Source: Gavia stellata
Lineage: Eukaryota > Chordata > Aves > Gaviiformes > Gaviidae
NCBI RefSeq assembly: GCF_030936135.1
Contig: NC_082594.1
Coordinates: forward strand, 107,237,020-107,301,019
Direction of reading: 5' to 3'
DNA: 64,000 bases
A program made the translations under genes and the position numbers. Of the stretch, positions 37,801 through 52,177 are shown one piece after another. The notes under the pieces were generated by a model. That model worked only from the letters and a program-made list of their open reading frames with translations, had not been told where the DNA came from and did no database searches. Position 1 is the stretch's first letter, and each line of letters starts with the position of its first letter.

Positions 37801-40800
37801 ATACACTACCAGGAGAAGCTGCTTCACACTTCAGACAGCTAATAAATATACTTTTCTCAGTATTTTCGGGGCAGAAAGTGGGGAAAACCCCCAACACTTT
37901 ACATGTGTTGGAATGCAATGCTTTTTGCTTTCAAGAAGGAACAGCTAATGGGGAGGGCAGAGAGAGCCCAGCACTGAGGGAGGAGAGGCTGCGCAATGAC
38001 AGCAGCTTTGTGGAGTTTGTGGCATCAGCTCTGCGCCCAGGTTTTAGAAGGCCTTGGGGAAATGAGTAAGTTTCTGTGTCCCAGGATCCTCCATTCAAAC
38101 TGACAGCAGATTTACTGAACATGTCTCTCAGAGGAATTTTTAAGAACCTATGCAGATTAATCAAGATTGACATAGATATTGAAAACATACACTTATGTGT
38201 GATTTCAGTACTGCTATTACATAAAAAGTTAAATTATTTTAATTGCATTATTTGGCAGAATTGAAAATCACACTGTGCACATACCACAGAGACCTGAGAG
38301 ATTTTTGCATCTTTATACTGGATGACAGCTGTAACCAGAGTACTCTAGTCAGGAGACCTGAAAAAAAGTCCAACTATGTTGGGATTGTATTCGAATTGAT
38401 AAAATATTTCAGGCTTGACAGCACGTTCTTTTAGTTCTTTAAGACATAGGTAAATGCAAACACAACAGTTTTGAGAAGTATTACTTGGAATAATATTTTA
38501 AATGTATAATTATTTTATAGCATTAGCTATAAAAAGAGAAGTTTAATATGAGTGCATGCCAGTGCTGCCATGGTGCATGTTTTTACTTGAAATAGGTACA
38601 CTGGTACAACTGAAAGTGTCAGCAGAGTGAAAGTGTCATGTACCAATATAGTTTCTCCCAGTATAAAACACCTGCCTTTTGGAATACAACTGTTTCAAGC
38701 AGGCAGGTTAAATCAGTATAGATCAAGTGCTCAGGCTGTTTTTTTATAAAGGCATTACACATACTTGCTCCATTAGTGGAGTAGCATGGAAGCCACCTAA
38801 TAGGAACCAAACTAAGAATTAGGGAATTCTAATTTTAATGATTTTCATTTGGTTGGTTTGTTTTGGTTTTTTAAATATTCACTATTGGATAAAACACTGG
38901 GGTTTACTGTTGAAACAAAATATATTTATACAACGTTAAAAAATCTCTTCAGTTACAAAATACATACAACAAAAACAGAATTTATCAGCAATAAAGAATA
39001 TACAGATTGAAATGCTTTAAGTCAGTTTTCTTTATTACAAAAATGAAGACAGAAGTTGCAAAAACTGAAATGAACTTTGAACAACAGATGAAAGGCACGA
39101 AGTTACATACATTTCTTGACACTGTTTAGAAAGATGCTGTGGGACATTACATTTACACTATGCACACATTCTTCAGGGAGAAAGTAGGGAGATGACAGCA
39201 AGCACTGCATGCATGAAAGAAATCAGTGGAGCAAAGTGGTAGTGAAACATGAACGAGATGAAAAAATATGCCATTGTTTCAGAAATTAAAATAAATGACT
39301 TTAAATCCAGAATTTTTTCTTGCCTTTCATACTGTTTTTGTAAACAGAAACTTACAGAAACTGCAGTGCTTGCAATATTTTTCATAGAAGTAGTTTTTAG
39401 TACATTGTATATATTTCCAAATGTAATTCTGTTGGAAATACACACTCAGATTTACTTTGCTTGTATTACAGCTCACTTAACATGTATTATAATTAAAAAG
39501 ATATGAAAATAATATATTCACTAGAAATTGCCTCTACAAAAATGTTAAATGTAAAATAAATGTTCAGAGCTATTAGTAAGAATGTCATACAATGTAAAGG
39601 GACTGTGGTGGCAAGAATTTCTACTACAGTTTCTCAGGACTTTAGGCCATAAAAAAATGAATAAAAATGGATATTCCTACCTCAGTTGCTTGATCTAGTT
39701 CTTGTAAAACATCTAAACCTAACAAAGCTCTCAAGCATACAGCTTCCATACAGCTACTGTTTCTAAACAGGCAAAGTTGGTAGATTCTCTACACTTATTT
39801 GACACCATTGGCTTTATTGGGATGTTGTCATTGGCATTACAAGGAATAAGATTTTCCCTGTGAGTTTCCATCATTTATACATTAAAGCCTGATAAATGTG
39901 TACCAAAGGAAAACTGAAGAGTCCTTATATGCCCGGAGAAACAGGATGGATGAAGTACAATGTGATAAGCTCAAATCAACTCTAGATGTAGCAAAGATTT
40001 CATTGATATCATTATAGACCTCAGAAGCTGCATTTGTCTTGATATTGTTCAAACTACTTCATAAAAGTAAGAGGTTTTTTCCTTTTTTCCTAAAAATACT
40101 GAAAAAATGAGCAATTAGAAATCATCAATATACTGGACAATGGGTAGAAGATTGGAGACTGATAGCACAATCACAAATTGTATACGAGTCTCCACTACCT
40201 CTTTAAAAAAAATAAAATTGTTTTGTTAGGCTTAAGTAGTTAACTTTACATTTGCATACATATGTGAGTGGGGCTATTAAATTTAGTGAACGAGGTTTGC
40301 ATGCGGGAAAGATAATACATAGTAAGGCCCAGGAATCTAACTGAGTATTGGTCATTCGGTTACTTATTTAATTAAACCACTATAACTATTTATCTTTTAA
40401 ATACCTGTTTTTCATATGCACATATTTTTTACATCAGTGCTTGGCCTTATACTTCCATCACAAAATTAAATGGAATGTTATTTTGTTGCTTGGTAATAGT
40501 ATGTTTTGTACACCTCATAAAACCACACAGACGGATATATTTTGTCTCAAATATATAGAGTATAAGTGTCTTTTTCTGGGCAATATTTTTCCTATTCAGC
40601 TAGACATCAAATTATATTCTAATAACCCTACTGTAATAAATGAAGAATCACATCTGAAGTTGTATTATGTAAATACTTCGATTCATGAATAATTTGTAAA
40701 TGTTAGGAACTTGCCAAAACTCTGGAAACAAGACAGACAACAAGTAAAATCTGATTAGGAGAGAAGGCAGCTTTAGACTCAAAAGGCTGTAAATCAAAAC

Positions 40801-43800
40801 ATTTTAAAAATACTGTTCCTTAGAGATATACTGCTATATCACAGAATAATCATTATCCTTTTTAAGTTTCTGTGCCATCAATTTGGATTTAAGGCATAAG
40901 TTCAGCATCGAATATTTTTGGACTTCAGTCTTACAGACAGTTGAATACTAGCATTTCAAAATATGTGACAATGTTGAAAAAATGGTAACATTTTACACTG
41001 TCAATCATAAGACCTAAAATCCCTTTTACAATTACTGCATTTAAAGGAACAAATTTACTTGTCTAACATTTAAGTACTAATGACAGCAGAATATTAAATT
41101 CAATTTGTGAAGACATATTTATCATTTTACTACAGTTTAAACTACAATTATAAAGTTGTTCAGTCTATACCTATTATACTTTAATTTGCAAATGTCTCTT
41201 TTCACTTTTTCCTCATTCTCATCTATAGGAAGACAAGATTTTAAAATCTTCTGTATCTTCCAACAGATTGTACAAAATATCATAAAATAATCTTGTTCTC
41301 TTTGTTTTTAAAGATAGAATTATGAAACATTCTTAAAGAGAAATACAAACAAAACCATAATAGTTCATCTTAGGAGACACATGACAACCCAAGGACATTA
41401 TTCTCTTCCTCTTTTTTTTCCTCATTACAGAGGTTTTGGGACATTGCCCAGAACTGCCTGGCTCTGCTGTCACAGAATCCCTATAATATTGGCTTAACTC
41501 ATCCTCTTTGGATTTTGATGGGAAGAGTAGGGCCAAAAGAAAAAAATCGTATTCAAAAAGTACCTGATAACCTCAAAATGCATAGCGCAGAAGAACATAA
41601 ATTGGAGCACACCTAAAATTTCTGTCATTTAACAGGGGAAACTTACATAGTTTCCAGCTGAAGCTACTATCAGTCAGAAAAAAGATAAGTGATCCCAATT
41701 TCTGTCTTTATCCTACTGGCATTGTGACACTGAGGATAAAAGCCAACTTGTCATTTATAATGTATATTTAGCTTCTAAAATTTCTCAAGGCTTTTCATTA
41801 GCTCTTTCACAATATGTTTGAGAGTTCACAGTCGATCACCCTCTGTGCCCTAATTCCTGTCTTGTCTTCTTATATACCTATCTGCAATGTTAGAATGACT
41901 TGCTAAGATAACAAATTTATACCTGGTAAAGAGTACTTCAAATGTTTAACCAAAGTAGGAAAATTATTTAGAAATTTTCATTTTTCTACTTTTATACACA
42001 CCTGTAGTAGTCTCCTGTCTTGCTTTATTAAAAAAAGTAAGAACTGAAACAAGTATATGACAGGAAAAATATGTAATAAAATGTTTAGTAGAACAGCTTC
42101 AAGGTTTCATATTTTGGGAAATTAGGAAAATGCTGTAAAATAAGGAAATACCAGAATGGGACTGTCTGTACAACCTTAATGAGACCCTATTTTATGTTTC
42201 ATTCTATGACACCATCTAAGTTTTACTCAAGATCTTTTAATCCAGTGGCAGGTGCTCACTAGTGGTGATTGTATCTGCAATCTGGTTTTCTGTATTATTC
42301 AGAACAGCACTCGGTCTCCAAGAGAAAATTCTGTTTCCTTATATGCATTCAGTCCCTATCTTACAATGGGATCAGAAAGCAGAAGGGCCATGACTGAAGG
42401 CAAAAGCCTCTTGAAAGAATTTGCTGCTCCCCTGGTCCAACAAGGAGCCCCAGTGTTTGTGCACTACTGTGCTCCAGCAAACTGAGAAAGAGCTCCTGCG
42501 AGCAGATGGTGGTGTGTTTGTGCTGAAGCACACTCAGTGGAGATCAAACAATTCGCTGTTGACCAGTTGGGAACGGAGATTTTCAGAGGCATCTAATGAG
42601 GCCAGACTTGGGCAGGCTTTTTTTTTTCCCCTTGGGAATACAAGCAGCATCTAGTTACTGCATATTTGCTAAATGTCAGTTCTCTGATTGTAAGTGGAGG
42701 TGTACTTGCAGGTTTTTTGTTTTGTTACCACAGGGAAAGAAATGACAATAATGACAACAACAAGCATTTGCTCTATCTGGATTTTAGAAATGGGTAGAAC
42801 AAAATAAAGCCTCTTGCAAAAGTTCCTGCCCCAGGTGATTCTTCCCCTAAAAAAAATTTGGCATAAGCAATAGCACTTGTCAGTTATACTCAATTGAAAA
42901 TGTGTTCTCACACCTGAAAGTTTTTGATAAATGTTATGTGTAGCTAGCAGTTCCAAATCCTCTATATCACAGTTAAAGAGATAAGTTTCAGTAAAAAAGA
43001 TAGCTTAATGTTTAGATCCCTATCCTTCATTAATTATCATCTGTAGGTTCAATAAGCACTTAAGCATTAATCAAATAAATAGGGGTTTTTATAAGAATAA
43101 CACTTATAAAACTAAATAACAAAGTCAATGCATGTATTCACATTGTTTGCGCATGGAAAAACAGGTTTTCACCCAACTGACACCGAATGGGAACCCAAAG
43201 TTTCCACTCTTAAAAAATTAGAATAGAAATTTTCTTCACCATACTATGCCAGGCACATCTCAATGTAATTCAGTTCAAATTAATGGCACGGCATTAGATT
43301 AAAGTGATAGAACATAGTGGCAAGGGCCACAGATGAAATAGTGGCCCCACTTAACACAGTGAGAGTTTTTCTACAGATCACAATGAAATCAACATTTTTA
43401 GAATGGCATTTGCTTGAATTCCAGCTACTTCATTATATAAAATATATAAAATCTTAAAAAAAGTATTTTTGTCAATAAATTAAGTCTGCAGATTTACACA
43501 CATACATTCTGAAGACATCTTACTTGTGACATAAGCCAGTTTTCTAAAATGATTGTTATTTATTTTAGATGAGAAGAGGTTTTATTAATGATTTTTTAAA
43601 GTAAAGACTTCCAAGAATAAATTGAAACTGGCAAAACTGACCATAATCACTATTTCTAAGAAATAAGAATATCCTTTACACTGGTGAAGATACATAAAAA
43701 CTTAAATTTGACTAAATAATTTCAAAGTTATAAGATAATGGTATTAAACCCCAAAAGAAATGAACTATATGGGGCAAAAAAAATCAATATATACTGTTAA

Positions 43801-46800
43801 TTTATTATCTTTGTTATGTTTAGTAAAAATTTGAAGGGAAGTATCTTAAATACTTAATTCTGCCTTAGCTCTAAAGTGCATAGCTTTCTTGGGTTATTCG
43901 GTATGCAACAGAGGAATGAACTATAAACTTAGTCTACATAAGTTCTAAAATCAAATATATGCAATAAAATGTCTACATGTGGAGTCCTACTAAACGAACT
44001 TTTTCTGAGGTTTTGTATACATTGTTCTAGTTGCAGAGTTTGTAAGCCATTCTTTTAACGTGTAAAATAGGGAAAACTAGTTTTCCCATTGCTTACTACA
44101 GGTCAAAATTGAGCCCCCTGGACCTTCAAGTCCAACAAATGCCATGGAATGGAACATGGCACTGTTAGAATCACAAGAAATGAGTTTGCTGGGCAGAGAC
44201 CTATTTTATGTGCTGAGGCACAGAAAAAGTATATGAAATTAGATACTATAAACTAAAGCAATTAATAATTTTTATAAATTAGGGAAGAAATGTTTGTTAA
44301 AATCCACTAGAAAGTACAAAACATATCTATATTAAGCATAAGGTTTTGAGTCCATCATGGAATGATCTAGTATACGCACAATTCTGTGAAATGGATTAAT
44401 ACAGAATCAAAATGCTCTCATGAAAGACCAATTGATGGTGCAGCTGGAAAGCCATGCGACTCACAATATTAAGGTCTATGCATAGATTTCTTATAAACAA
44501 AATATAGTTGAGAAAATAGAATCAAATCACATTGATCAAATTCAGTAAGTCACATTCTCCAACTTGTCAGACAGAAGAGTCAAGCATCATCTGTTGAATT
44601 TGTCACAGAACTTACAGGGTTTCCAAAAACCCGGATGAAGAATTTCGCATGCACAGACTGAAGTTAATTACACTATTTAGGATCTTAACTAGGAATGGAA
44701 ATTTTAGAAGAGTTATAGAAAAGTACAATTTTTTATACAGGTCTGTGTTTATTTTCCTATAAATATAAAATTAAGAGGGAAAGGAAGAAAACATATTGCT
44801 TGCCTTATCAACAGCATCAAAACATGCACCAGAATCTTATGGCTACTATGAAAGAGAAACCAGCAGCATTCAGCTGCAGGGACTGGCCTCCATTTTCATG
44901 TCTAGTAGCTTCACAGCATCTGTCTGTGTGGTTAAGAATTGTTACAGAAAATCAAGAGTGTGAAAAATAAGTAAATTTGAGAAAAAAGTGAAAAGTTGAT
45001 AAAATATGAAAAATAAAGTATCAAAAGGAAAAAAGTGACAGTGGGAAAGAAAAAAGAGAAAAAACGATTAATGTTTACATTGTGCAAAAGACAATCACTT
45101 GAAAAACATTACTGTAATAGAAACATCAAATTATGATTAACGTGTGGATGAAATTGTAACCATTGAAGTGCTCTGGACAAATCTGGATAATAAAGTAGTC
45201 AAACCATAGAAAAGGTGTACCTTAATAACAGCAACATGTGGTTCTTGACAGCAGCCAAAGTGGTAAATGCTTTGGTCTAACTTTAGAACAATTTATTTCA
45301 GCACTTAACCTGAAGCTTAAGGCCAACTCTCTTGCTTCCCCTCGAGATCCAGAAATATTTAGCCAAGCCCCACCTAAATACAATCTTTCACGTGTCTTTC
45401 ATGCTGGAGGTGCTTTGAACTCAGGAAACTACAATGCAACACCTATCAGAAATCGTGAATATTTGAAGAAACAACAAACACCAGCCCATAGGCTGAAAGA
45501 AGAAACTGTAAAAAAGTCAATAATTACATAAAAAGAAGGTTCTGATCATGCATGGGAATAAAGAAGAGAGAGAAACTTGTTTAGCTGTTTCTTCTTGCCA
45601 ATAAGTTTATCTTGTTCCCCAATTATCGTAGGAGTCCAGAATGGACCACTGTCAAAACTGGCATCAATAATATGGACATAAGTCCACTTAAAATATGAAT
45701 GACCAATGCAATTAGCACAGGCAGCTAGGTAAATAGATAATTGACTTTAATACTAGGGTGAGAAGAAAACAAAGCTGCTTCGCAAAACATGCAACTTCTT
45801 AGACATTCAAATCCGCACAGTATGTCTGGATGCAATCCAGTGCAATATATGAAGTTTGCGTATTTATTTTCTACTAATATTTATGTTGAAAGTTAACTTT
45901 CTGGCAGATAATACAGTCAAGTTTATGCAACATAGTGTATGTTTAAACATCTTAATCTCCTTGACTGGACATTTATATTTTTTCCAGCTGCAGTGACACA
46001 GTGATTATATGGATAGTGACTAGTAACAGTGTTAGGCTACTGTTTCAAAAGAGAGTTCAAAAGAAATTGAAATGAAGAAAATCTTGTGTTGTATGAACAA
46101 TAACCTTGGTTACAACTTAATTTACTTACTTTAAAAAGTGAATTTTAAGAAATTGCAATGGAAGTAGACGAAAACTGATACGCTCCCGTTCTTCATTTAA
46201 ACTGTATTATATCAGTCCCTATTATACTTATTTAAGCTTTAAAAGAATTTATTTAAGGTTAAAATCAGTGTAGAGGACGATTTGTGACAACTTAGCACAA
46301 CCCTATTGGGGTATGCCTCTTACCCTAGAGAGCTCACAGTCTGAAGAGAAAAGCAAGTGGTGGATAAATCATTAGCTCTTTCCACAAATATATGATCAAG
46401 ACATGCAGAATTTAAGTGCTACCCAAGATCAATGGATTTTTTAGGTTTTAGGATTTGAATCTTTTAGGTTTTTTTGCAATGCACCTCAAATTCAGCTTAA
46501 TACACAGAGCTGTTGTTTTGTGAATATGTTCTGACGGGAAACTTGCCTTCGGGATGTGGCTGCATTATGTTTAACCAATGTATTTTCCTCTTATAACACG
46601 AATGTCCCTGTTCTTGCACAAATATACAGCTGAGTGTAGGTAACTATCAAGTAAAAAAGACAGCAATATAAATGAACTAAGAGCTATTATGGACTTTCCC
46701 CACACACACACGTATTTGTACTGTGGTGTTTTCAATGATAAACATTTTTAAAGAAATTATGACTGTTCAAGCTGTTCAAAAGTCACAAACAGTTCTTTTT

Positions 46801-49224
46801 ACTAAGACTTAAATAGTTTGGTCCTTATATTGATAGCAAAAAAATCTTTAACAAATTAAAATTCCACAGTTATTTTAATAACACAGCTTTTAAATATTTT
46901 TAGAGAATTCATCTAACAATTTAATCCTTTAATTGGGACTTAGGGTTTTTTTAATTATAAACCAACATAATGCTAGCAATTACTTATAACAAATATTCTA
47001 GGTGAATAAGATTATCATACTTGCAAAGAGTGGCCTAGCACTTCAACATTCGACATCTATGATGATTTTCTTTTTTTCTCATATCATTCAAAAAGATAAA
47101 CAAATTTAAATCCACAAGGTAAAGAAAAAAATTCAATTCCTTTTGAAGCAGAAATTCTGTGAATACAGAGTAGTTCTTTGACTATTATTTGTTTTTTCTA
47201 GCATTCTACTGCTTTTCAAGTATTCAGTGGTAGTTAATTTCTGTGATAGCTGTACTGTAAGAATTACATTTTATAAAAAATAATTATTTTTTTTTTGCCT
47301 ATGAACATCTCCAATGTTACTGATAGTGTAAGAGGTTTTGTCTCTCTTTCTGATTCATATCAAGTAAGTTCTACCAATTTTAATACGCTATTTCTATCCC
47401 TTTTCATGTAAAACACATTAGTCTTTGTAGGGAATGGAGCAAACACAGCTGGTTTTAGCCTACAGCAAGAACATGCCCTATCACTTAAAACGATGTTCAT
47501 ATCCAGGATTTGATGAGAAATGGCTCTTACTCAGCAAATTTTAGTACTTGTTTGCAAAACAAAAGCAAGTAAGTTTTGTGGGGGCTATCATCTTTCTGAA
47601 GTTTGGATATTGGATTCCTACCAACACCTATTCTCAAAGCATGAGATCGCAAAGACACATTTAATCTCTTTTCTCTATCCTCTTCAGAATTCCAGAAAAA
47701 AAAAATAAAATTCTTCTTCCAATACAACAATACATGCTGAAGACTCTGGTTTACACTTTTAGCTCAGAATTATGATCTGAACAAAAGTTGGACAGAAGTC
47801 TTCATTTTCAAGTTCTGATTTTTGAATAATAATATTCTTCAGCCTATGAGAAAATGATGCAAGTAACTTCACAAGGGTAATACTGCAGCTCATCCTTGCC
47901 TTGGGAATATGATCAGAGCTGCAAGGAGACTAACATCCTCAAGGCTTTCCTTTTTGAATACCGCATTTTGTTCTTCATTTTAAATTTAACTAAAAACCTA
48001 ACTAGTCAAAGCTGTGGAGATAGACTGAGGAATCTTGTAATGCACAAAGTTGTACAAAAGAGGTACCCATTACAGTCTTAAAATTTCTGATCCTTGGAAT
48101 GGAAATTTTGCCTTTGGAAATATCTTCAAACTCCTCCTATGCTTTTCTTTTTCTTTCTTGGTTTAAATCTATTGTTGCTATCCAAGCTGGTGCAAGGATC
48201 AAGGGTCAGAAAGTTACTACTATTCTTTCCCAAATAATTTTGATTGTTAAAAGCATATAAATTCCTAATACAGTTTTTTCCCTACTGAGCTACAAAGAAT
48301 TTTACTTCTATCCTCAGATAGCTATTTTAAAAAAGTTTACAGGAATGTATTATTTTTGAAGCCTCTGTTCTCTGGCAATTTAGTGAAATTATCAACTACA
48401 TTCAAAACTTATCACTAGACACAAACTGATCTATTTTTGTGCATGTATACATGCACACATACATGGACAGGCAGTGTGGTCACAAGCCATAGGCTGAAAA
48501 TCAGGCCAAAATGTTACTCCTGAAGAATCAGTACCTAATATAATTCTACAGTCTTTTTCTGGAGATTTAAACATGCAATTTAAAAGCCACAAGTAATGAC
48601 TTGTAGGCCTGGCTCAAGTAGCTACTGGCAGCCTTTCTAGCTTTTTTTATGGAAAGAGACTACAAAAGAAGAAGATGACTACAAATCCCCACAGTTCTCC
48701 TAATTTAACTTTCAATGATGCAACATAACTTTTCCTAGAACTAAGAATAAGTACCAGAAGCCAACTGCTGACATAAACCCGTAGCTAACTCTGCCTCAGA
48801 ATGTGGCCCTGTTCTGAAATAACACATTGTACCTGGAAAGGGCTTCTCTTCAACTGAGCTACATATGATCACTAATGACTAATTTTGGTTACCAGCAGTT
48901 CTGCAAAATGGCCAAGAGGGAATATCTACAGTCTTTTCCTTGTTCATTACCTACAGAATTGCTGGCTAAAGTTAAAAAACCAGACAGTTTGTATCTGCAA
49001 AAGCACATGGATTACTGATTGTGTACTGAGACAAAAAATACCACAAATATAACTGGAAGCCACCGTGATGTTGCTACTGAAGTGAAAGTGATGAAGGAAG
49101 AAATTTGGCTTGGTTTTATGGGAAGAAGAGCTGTAAATAGAAACCTAGAAAATAAACGTAACAGAGATATCATTGCCTTTGGAAATCTAAGGACCTGGAG
49201 ATGTGAGGAAATTCTGGAGCAAGG

Positions 49225-50170
49225 ACCAGGTAAAGGAATACTTAAGAAAACTGGACATACATAAGTCCATGGGCTCTCATGGGATGTGTCCATGAGCACT
49301 GAGGAAGCTGTCATTGCAAGGCCATTCTCAATAATCTTTGAATTATCATAGAGATTGGGAGAGGTGCCTGAGAACGGTGGGAAGCAAATTTCATTTCTGT
49401 CTTTAGAAGGGGCAGGAACAAGGGCTCAGGGATCTACAGGCCAGTCAGCCTCACCTCTATCCCAGGGAAGGTATGGAGCAACTAAACCTGGAAACTGTTT
49501 CCAGGCACATGAAGAACTATTCCATCAGAAGTAGTCAGCATGGATTCACAAAAGCAAAGTCATGCTTGACCAGCCTAGTAACCTTCTATGATGAAATGAC
49601 TGGTTTGGTAGATGAGGGGAGAGCTGTGGATCTTGTCTACATTGACTTCAGTAAGGATTTCGACATGGTCTATCATAAGGTCCTCATAGAGAAGTTGTTG
49701 ATATATGGGCTGGATAAACAGACAGTGAGTGGAATTGCAAACTGGCTGAATGCCTGGGCCCAGAGGGTCCATGCTGATCAATGGCATGAAGTCTTGTTGG
49801 AGGCCAGTGACCAGCGGTGTACCCCAGGGATCAATACTGGGTCCAATCCTGTTCAACATCATCAATGATTTGGATGATGGGACAGAGTGTACCCTCAGCA
49901 ACTTTGCTGATGACACAAATCTCAGGGGAGTGGCTGATACACCAGATAGTTGTGCTGCCATCCAGAGGGACCTCAATGGGCTGGAGAAATGCGCTGACAG
50001 GAACCTCATGAAGTTCAACAAGGGGAAGTGCAAAGGCCTGTCCCTGGGAAGGAACAACCCTAGTCACCAGTATATGGGGGGCCACACAGCTGGAGCGGGG
50101 GTCCTGGCACAGACACTAAGTTGAATATGAGCCAGCAATGTGCTCTTGCGGCAAGGAAGGCTAATGGTAA
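49225..50170 (+). mobile_element. CR1 LINE fragment with reverse-transcriptase domain (degenerate)
   Basis: Plus-strand translation in shifting frames matches the CR1 pol reverse transcriptase in order: an LRKLDIHKSMG-like segment near 49225-49285, YRPVSLTS-like sequence near 49435, SSQHGFTKAKSCLTS (about 49530), VYIDFSK with the A-box aspartate (about 49640), [15 protein letters not shown] (about 49815) and the catalytic FADD box at 49904-49915. It then runs through a [18 protein letters not shown] segment and stops near 50170, before the CR1 3' tail. Stops near 49350 and a frameshift near 49770-49815 make it non-functional. The 5' border is approximate. Confidence 0.88.
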
Positions 50171-50850
50171 CAAGAGCAGAGGCCTTGGTCTTGCAAGCAT
50201 GCTTTTACGTGATACCCTGACCTTGAGGCTTGGTTGTAATCAAACAGATCTGAAATGATTTGAAATCCAAGGAAAATGCTTCAAAGGACACAAGAACTAT
50301 TTAGATTGGAAGTTTGTTCATAGTTATGGTAAGTCAATAAATGTTATGTACTTTTGAGATGGGGTACAGAACAAGAATGAAGAAGGCTGCTTTTTGGCTT
50401 GTCTTAGCTGATGCATGGTCAGGGTCAAGTCAACCCTTCTGGAGAAAAGGGAGATTATGCCTTCCTTCAAAGCAAGAGAGGCTGTGCCCCAGGGAGTCTC
50501 TTGCAGCCTATGGGTCAGTCAGGGTTGAAGGGATGAGAGAGACAAGGAGAGCACCTGCAGCAAGAGAGTCTGCTGTTTGGCAGCAAGATGTGAGGAACAA
50601 AAACCTACCCCTACACAGATGGGATCATATAGAATTTATTTATACCCAAAAACTCAATGAATTGCTTGACTACGAGCAAAATTAAAGAAAAGGACTCACC
50701 CTGAGACAAAATTGTGGACACCAGGGAGACTTATTTCTATTTTTCTGTATTTAGTAATTTTCAGTCTCTGGATTAAAAACCCCATTATCCTACCTTCTAT
50801 TCTAATAAAACACTGTCTTCATAGTTCAAAAGCCCTATTTTCTCTATGTA
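50171..50850 (+). other. Unassigned complex sequence between the CR1 fragment and the family B LTR
   Basis: This segment is less AT-rich than its surroundings, with a 114-codon ORF (50341-50685) of no recognised family. It ends near an AATAAAAC signal (about 50802). It could be part of another degenerate retroelement, but no diagnostic motif is present. Confidence 0.4.
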
Positions 50851-51433
50851 ATACATCATAAAATGTACATACACAAAATCAATTACATATATATACACAC
50901 ATAACCTGCAGCATTGATAGGAGCTATTTTTATTTTTCATTCACTTTGACACCGATGGAGATCCTAAAAACTACTGATAAAAATAATGTTTGGCATGAAG
51001 AGTATCATCTTTGCTACTAGTGACGATGAGAGAAAATACCATGTATTAGATTGTCCCTCTTCGCCTATCACTATATGATTTTAAGCATTGGTGACAGACA
51101 TGCATTGAAAAAAAAGCAAATGAGATGCACAAGGGATTAAAACTTTTCCAGGGATGTCAATAAAAAAATATTCTGACAGTTCATGCAGTATTGGAAGTTA
51201 AACCCCCCAAAACAACCAATACCGCAAAGTGAGAAAAATAAGTCTAAGGCCTTCTTATTTTGCCCAAATGCTTTTCTGATTTTCCCCCTATTGCGCCAAG
51301 TTATTAATTTATAATGAAGAAGAAAAAACTTATGATAAAACACAACTTGCAGCTGTTTTTAGTATATCTACTGGCCTTCCAGAGAAACAGCATTGACTGG
51401 ATAAAAGCCTTTGGAAGATGGCACTGTGGAATT

Positions 51434-52177
51434 TGGATAACGAGGTGAAACCAAGAACCGTTAAGACTGCCCTTGCTATCTCTTGTGCAACCTGGGGGAG
51501 CGGACACTTGCCTGGCTAACACAGGGTGCAGATAAGGAGGGGGCCCTGTGGAGGCAGGACAGCCCTGCTTGTGGTCAGCAAAGACAGTAAAATAACAGGA
51601 ATCTGAGGGGTTCTTTGTTTCTTCAAAAGGCTTCGTGTCCAATACCTGATCTTTGCCTCATTACCAGTGAAATGCATATTACAACTCACACCCCTGCATA
51701 TGCTAATGAAGATTCTAGAGATCATGCTAAACATATATGACTATAGCACTCATCTCTCCACCCAAATCATGCTATACGTCACATATGTGGGGGGAACCTC
51801 ATAGTTTTGGGGATAAAAGACGGAGAAAATGATTGTTAAGGTGGGAGAGAAGGACCTCGATACCTGACAGACCAGTCGACGGGCTGCGTTCTCTCCTTCC
51901 ACCCCAGGCAGGGACGCCTCTCTGGGTAAGCGCTGCGCCTCTCACCCTCTGGGTGAAAGTTATTCTGGGGTTGTTGTATTACTATCAAGTTTGCTAGCAA
52001 TATTAACCTTAATTAGTAGCACTATTGTAGTTAATGAATTTATCAACCGCAATCTCTAATCTGTTAATGTCGCTTCTAATAAAAGAACTAATTTCGATTT
52101 TTGTGCATCTGCTCAGTGCAAATCCTTTTTGCTGGGGCTCTGATAAATGAATCAGTGAAAGTCCTGGGACTCTGACA
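51434..52177 (+). mobile_element. Solo LTR of a different endogenous retrovirus (family B)
   Basis: This is a 744-bp segment with the full layout of an LTR in plus orientation. It starts TGGATAACGAGG and ends GGGACTCTGACA, and both ends are followed or preceded by a 4-bp direct repeat AATT (51430-51433 and 52178-52181). A TATA box (GGATAAAAGA) is at 51821 and a polyadenylation signal AATAAA at 52078-52083. Between them is a GC-rich leader-like stretch (GTCGACGGGCTGCG), and a U5-like tail follows. The short AATT duplication could be chance in AT-rich DNA, so the outer borders are less sure than the identity as an LTR. No internal genes flank it. Confidence 0.72.

Noticed and set aside
45238..45531. 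97-codon plus-strand ORF beginning MVLDSSQSGKC
   Set aside because: No recognisable domain, no splice context and no neighbouring coding features. It lies within the NCAM2 intron and could be chance.
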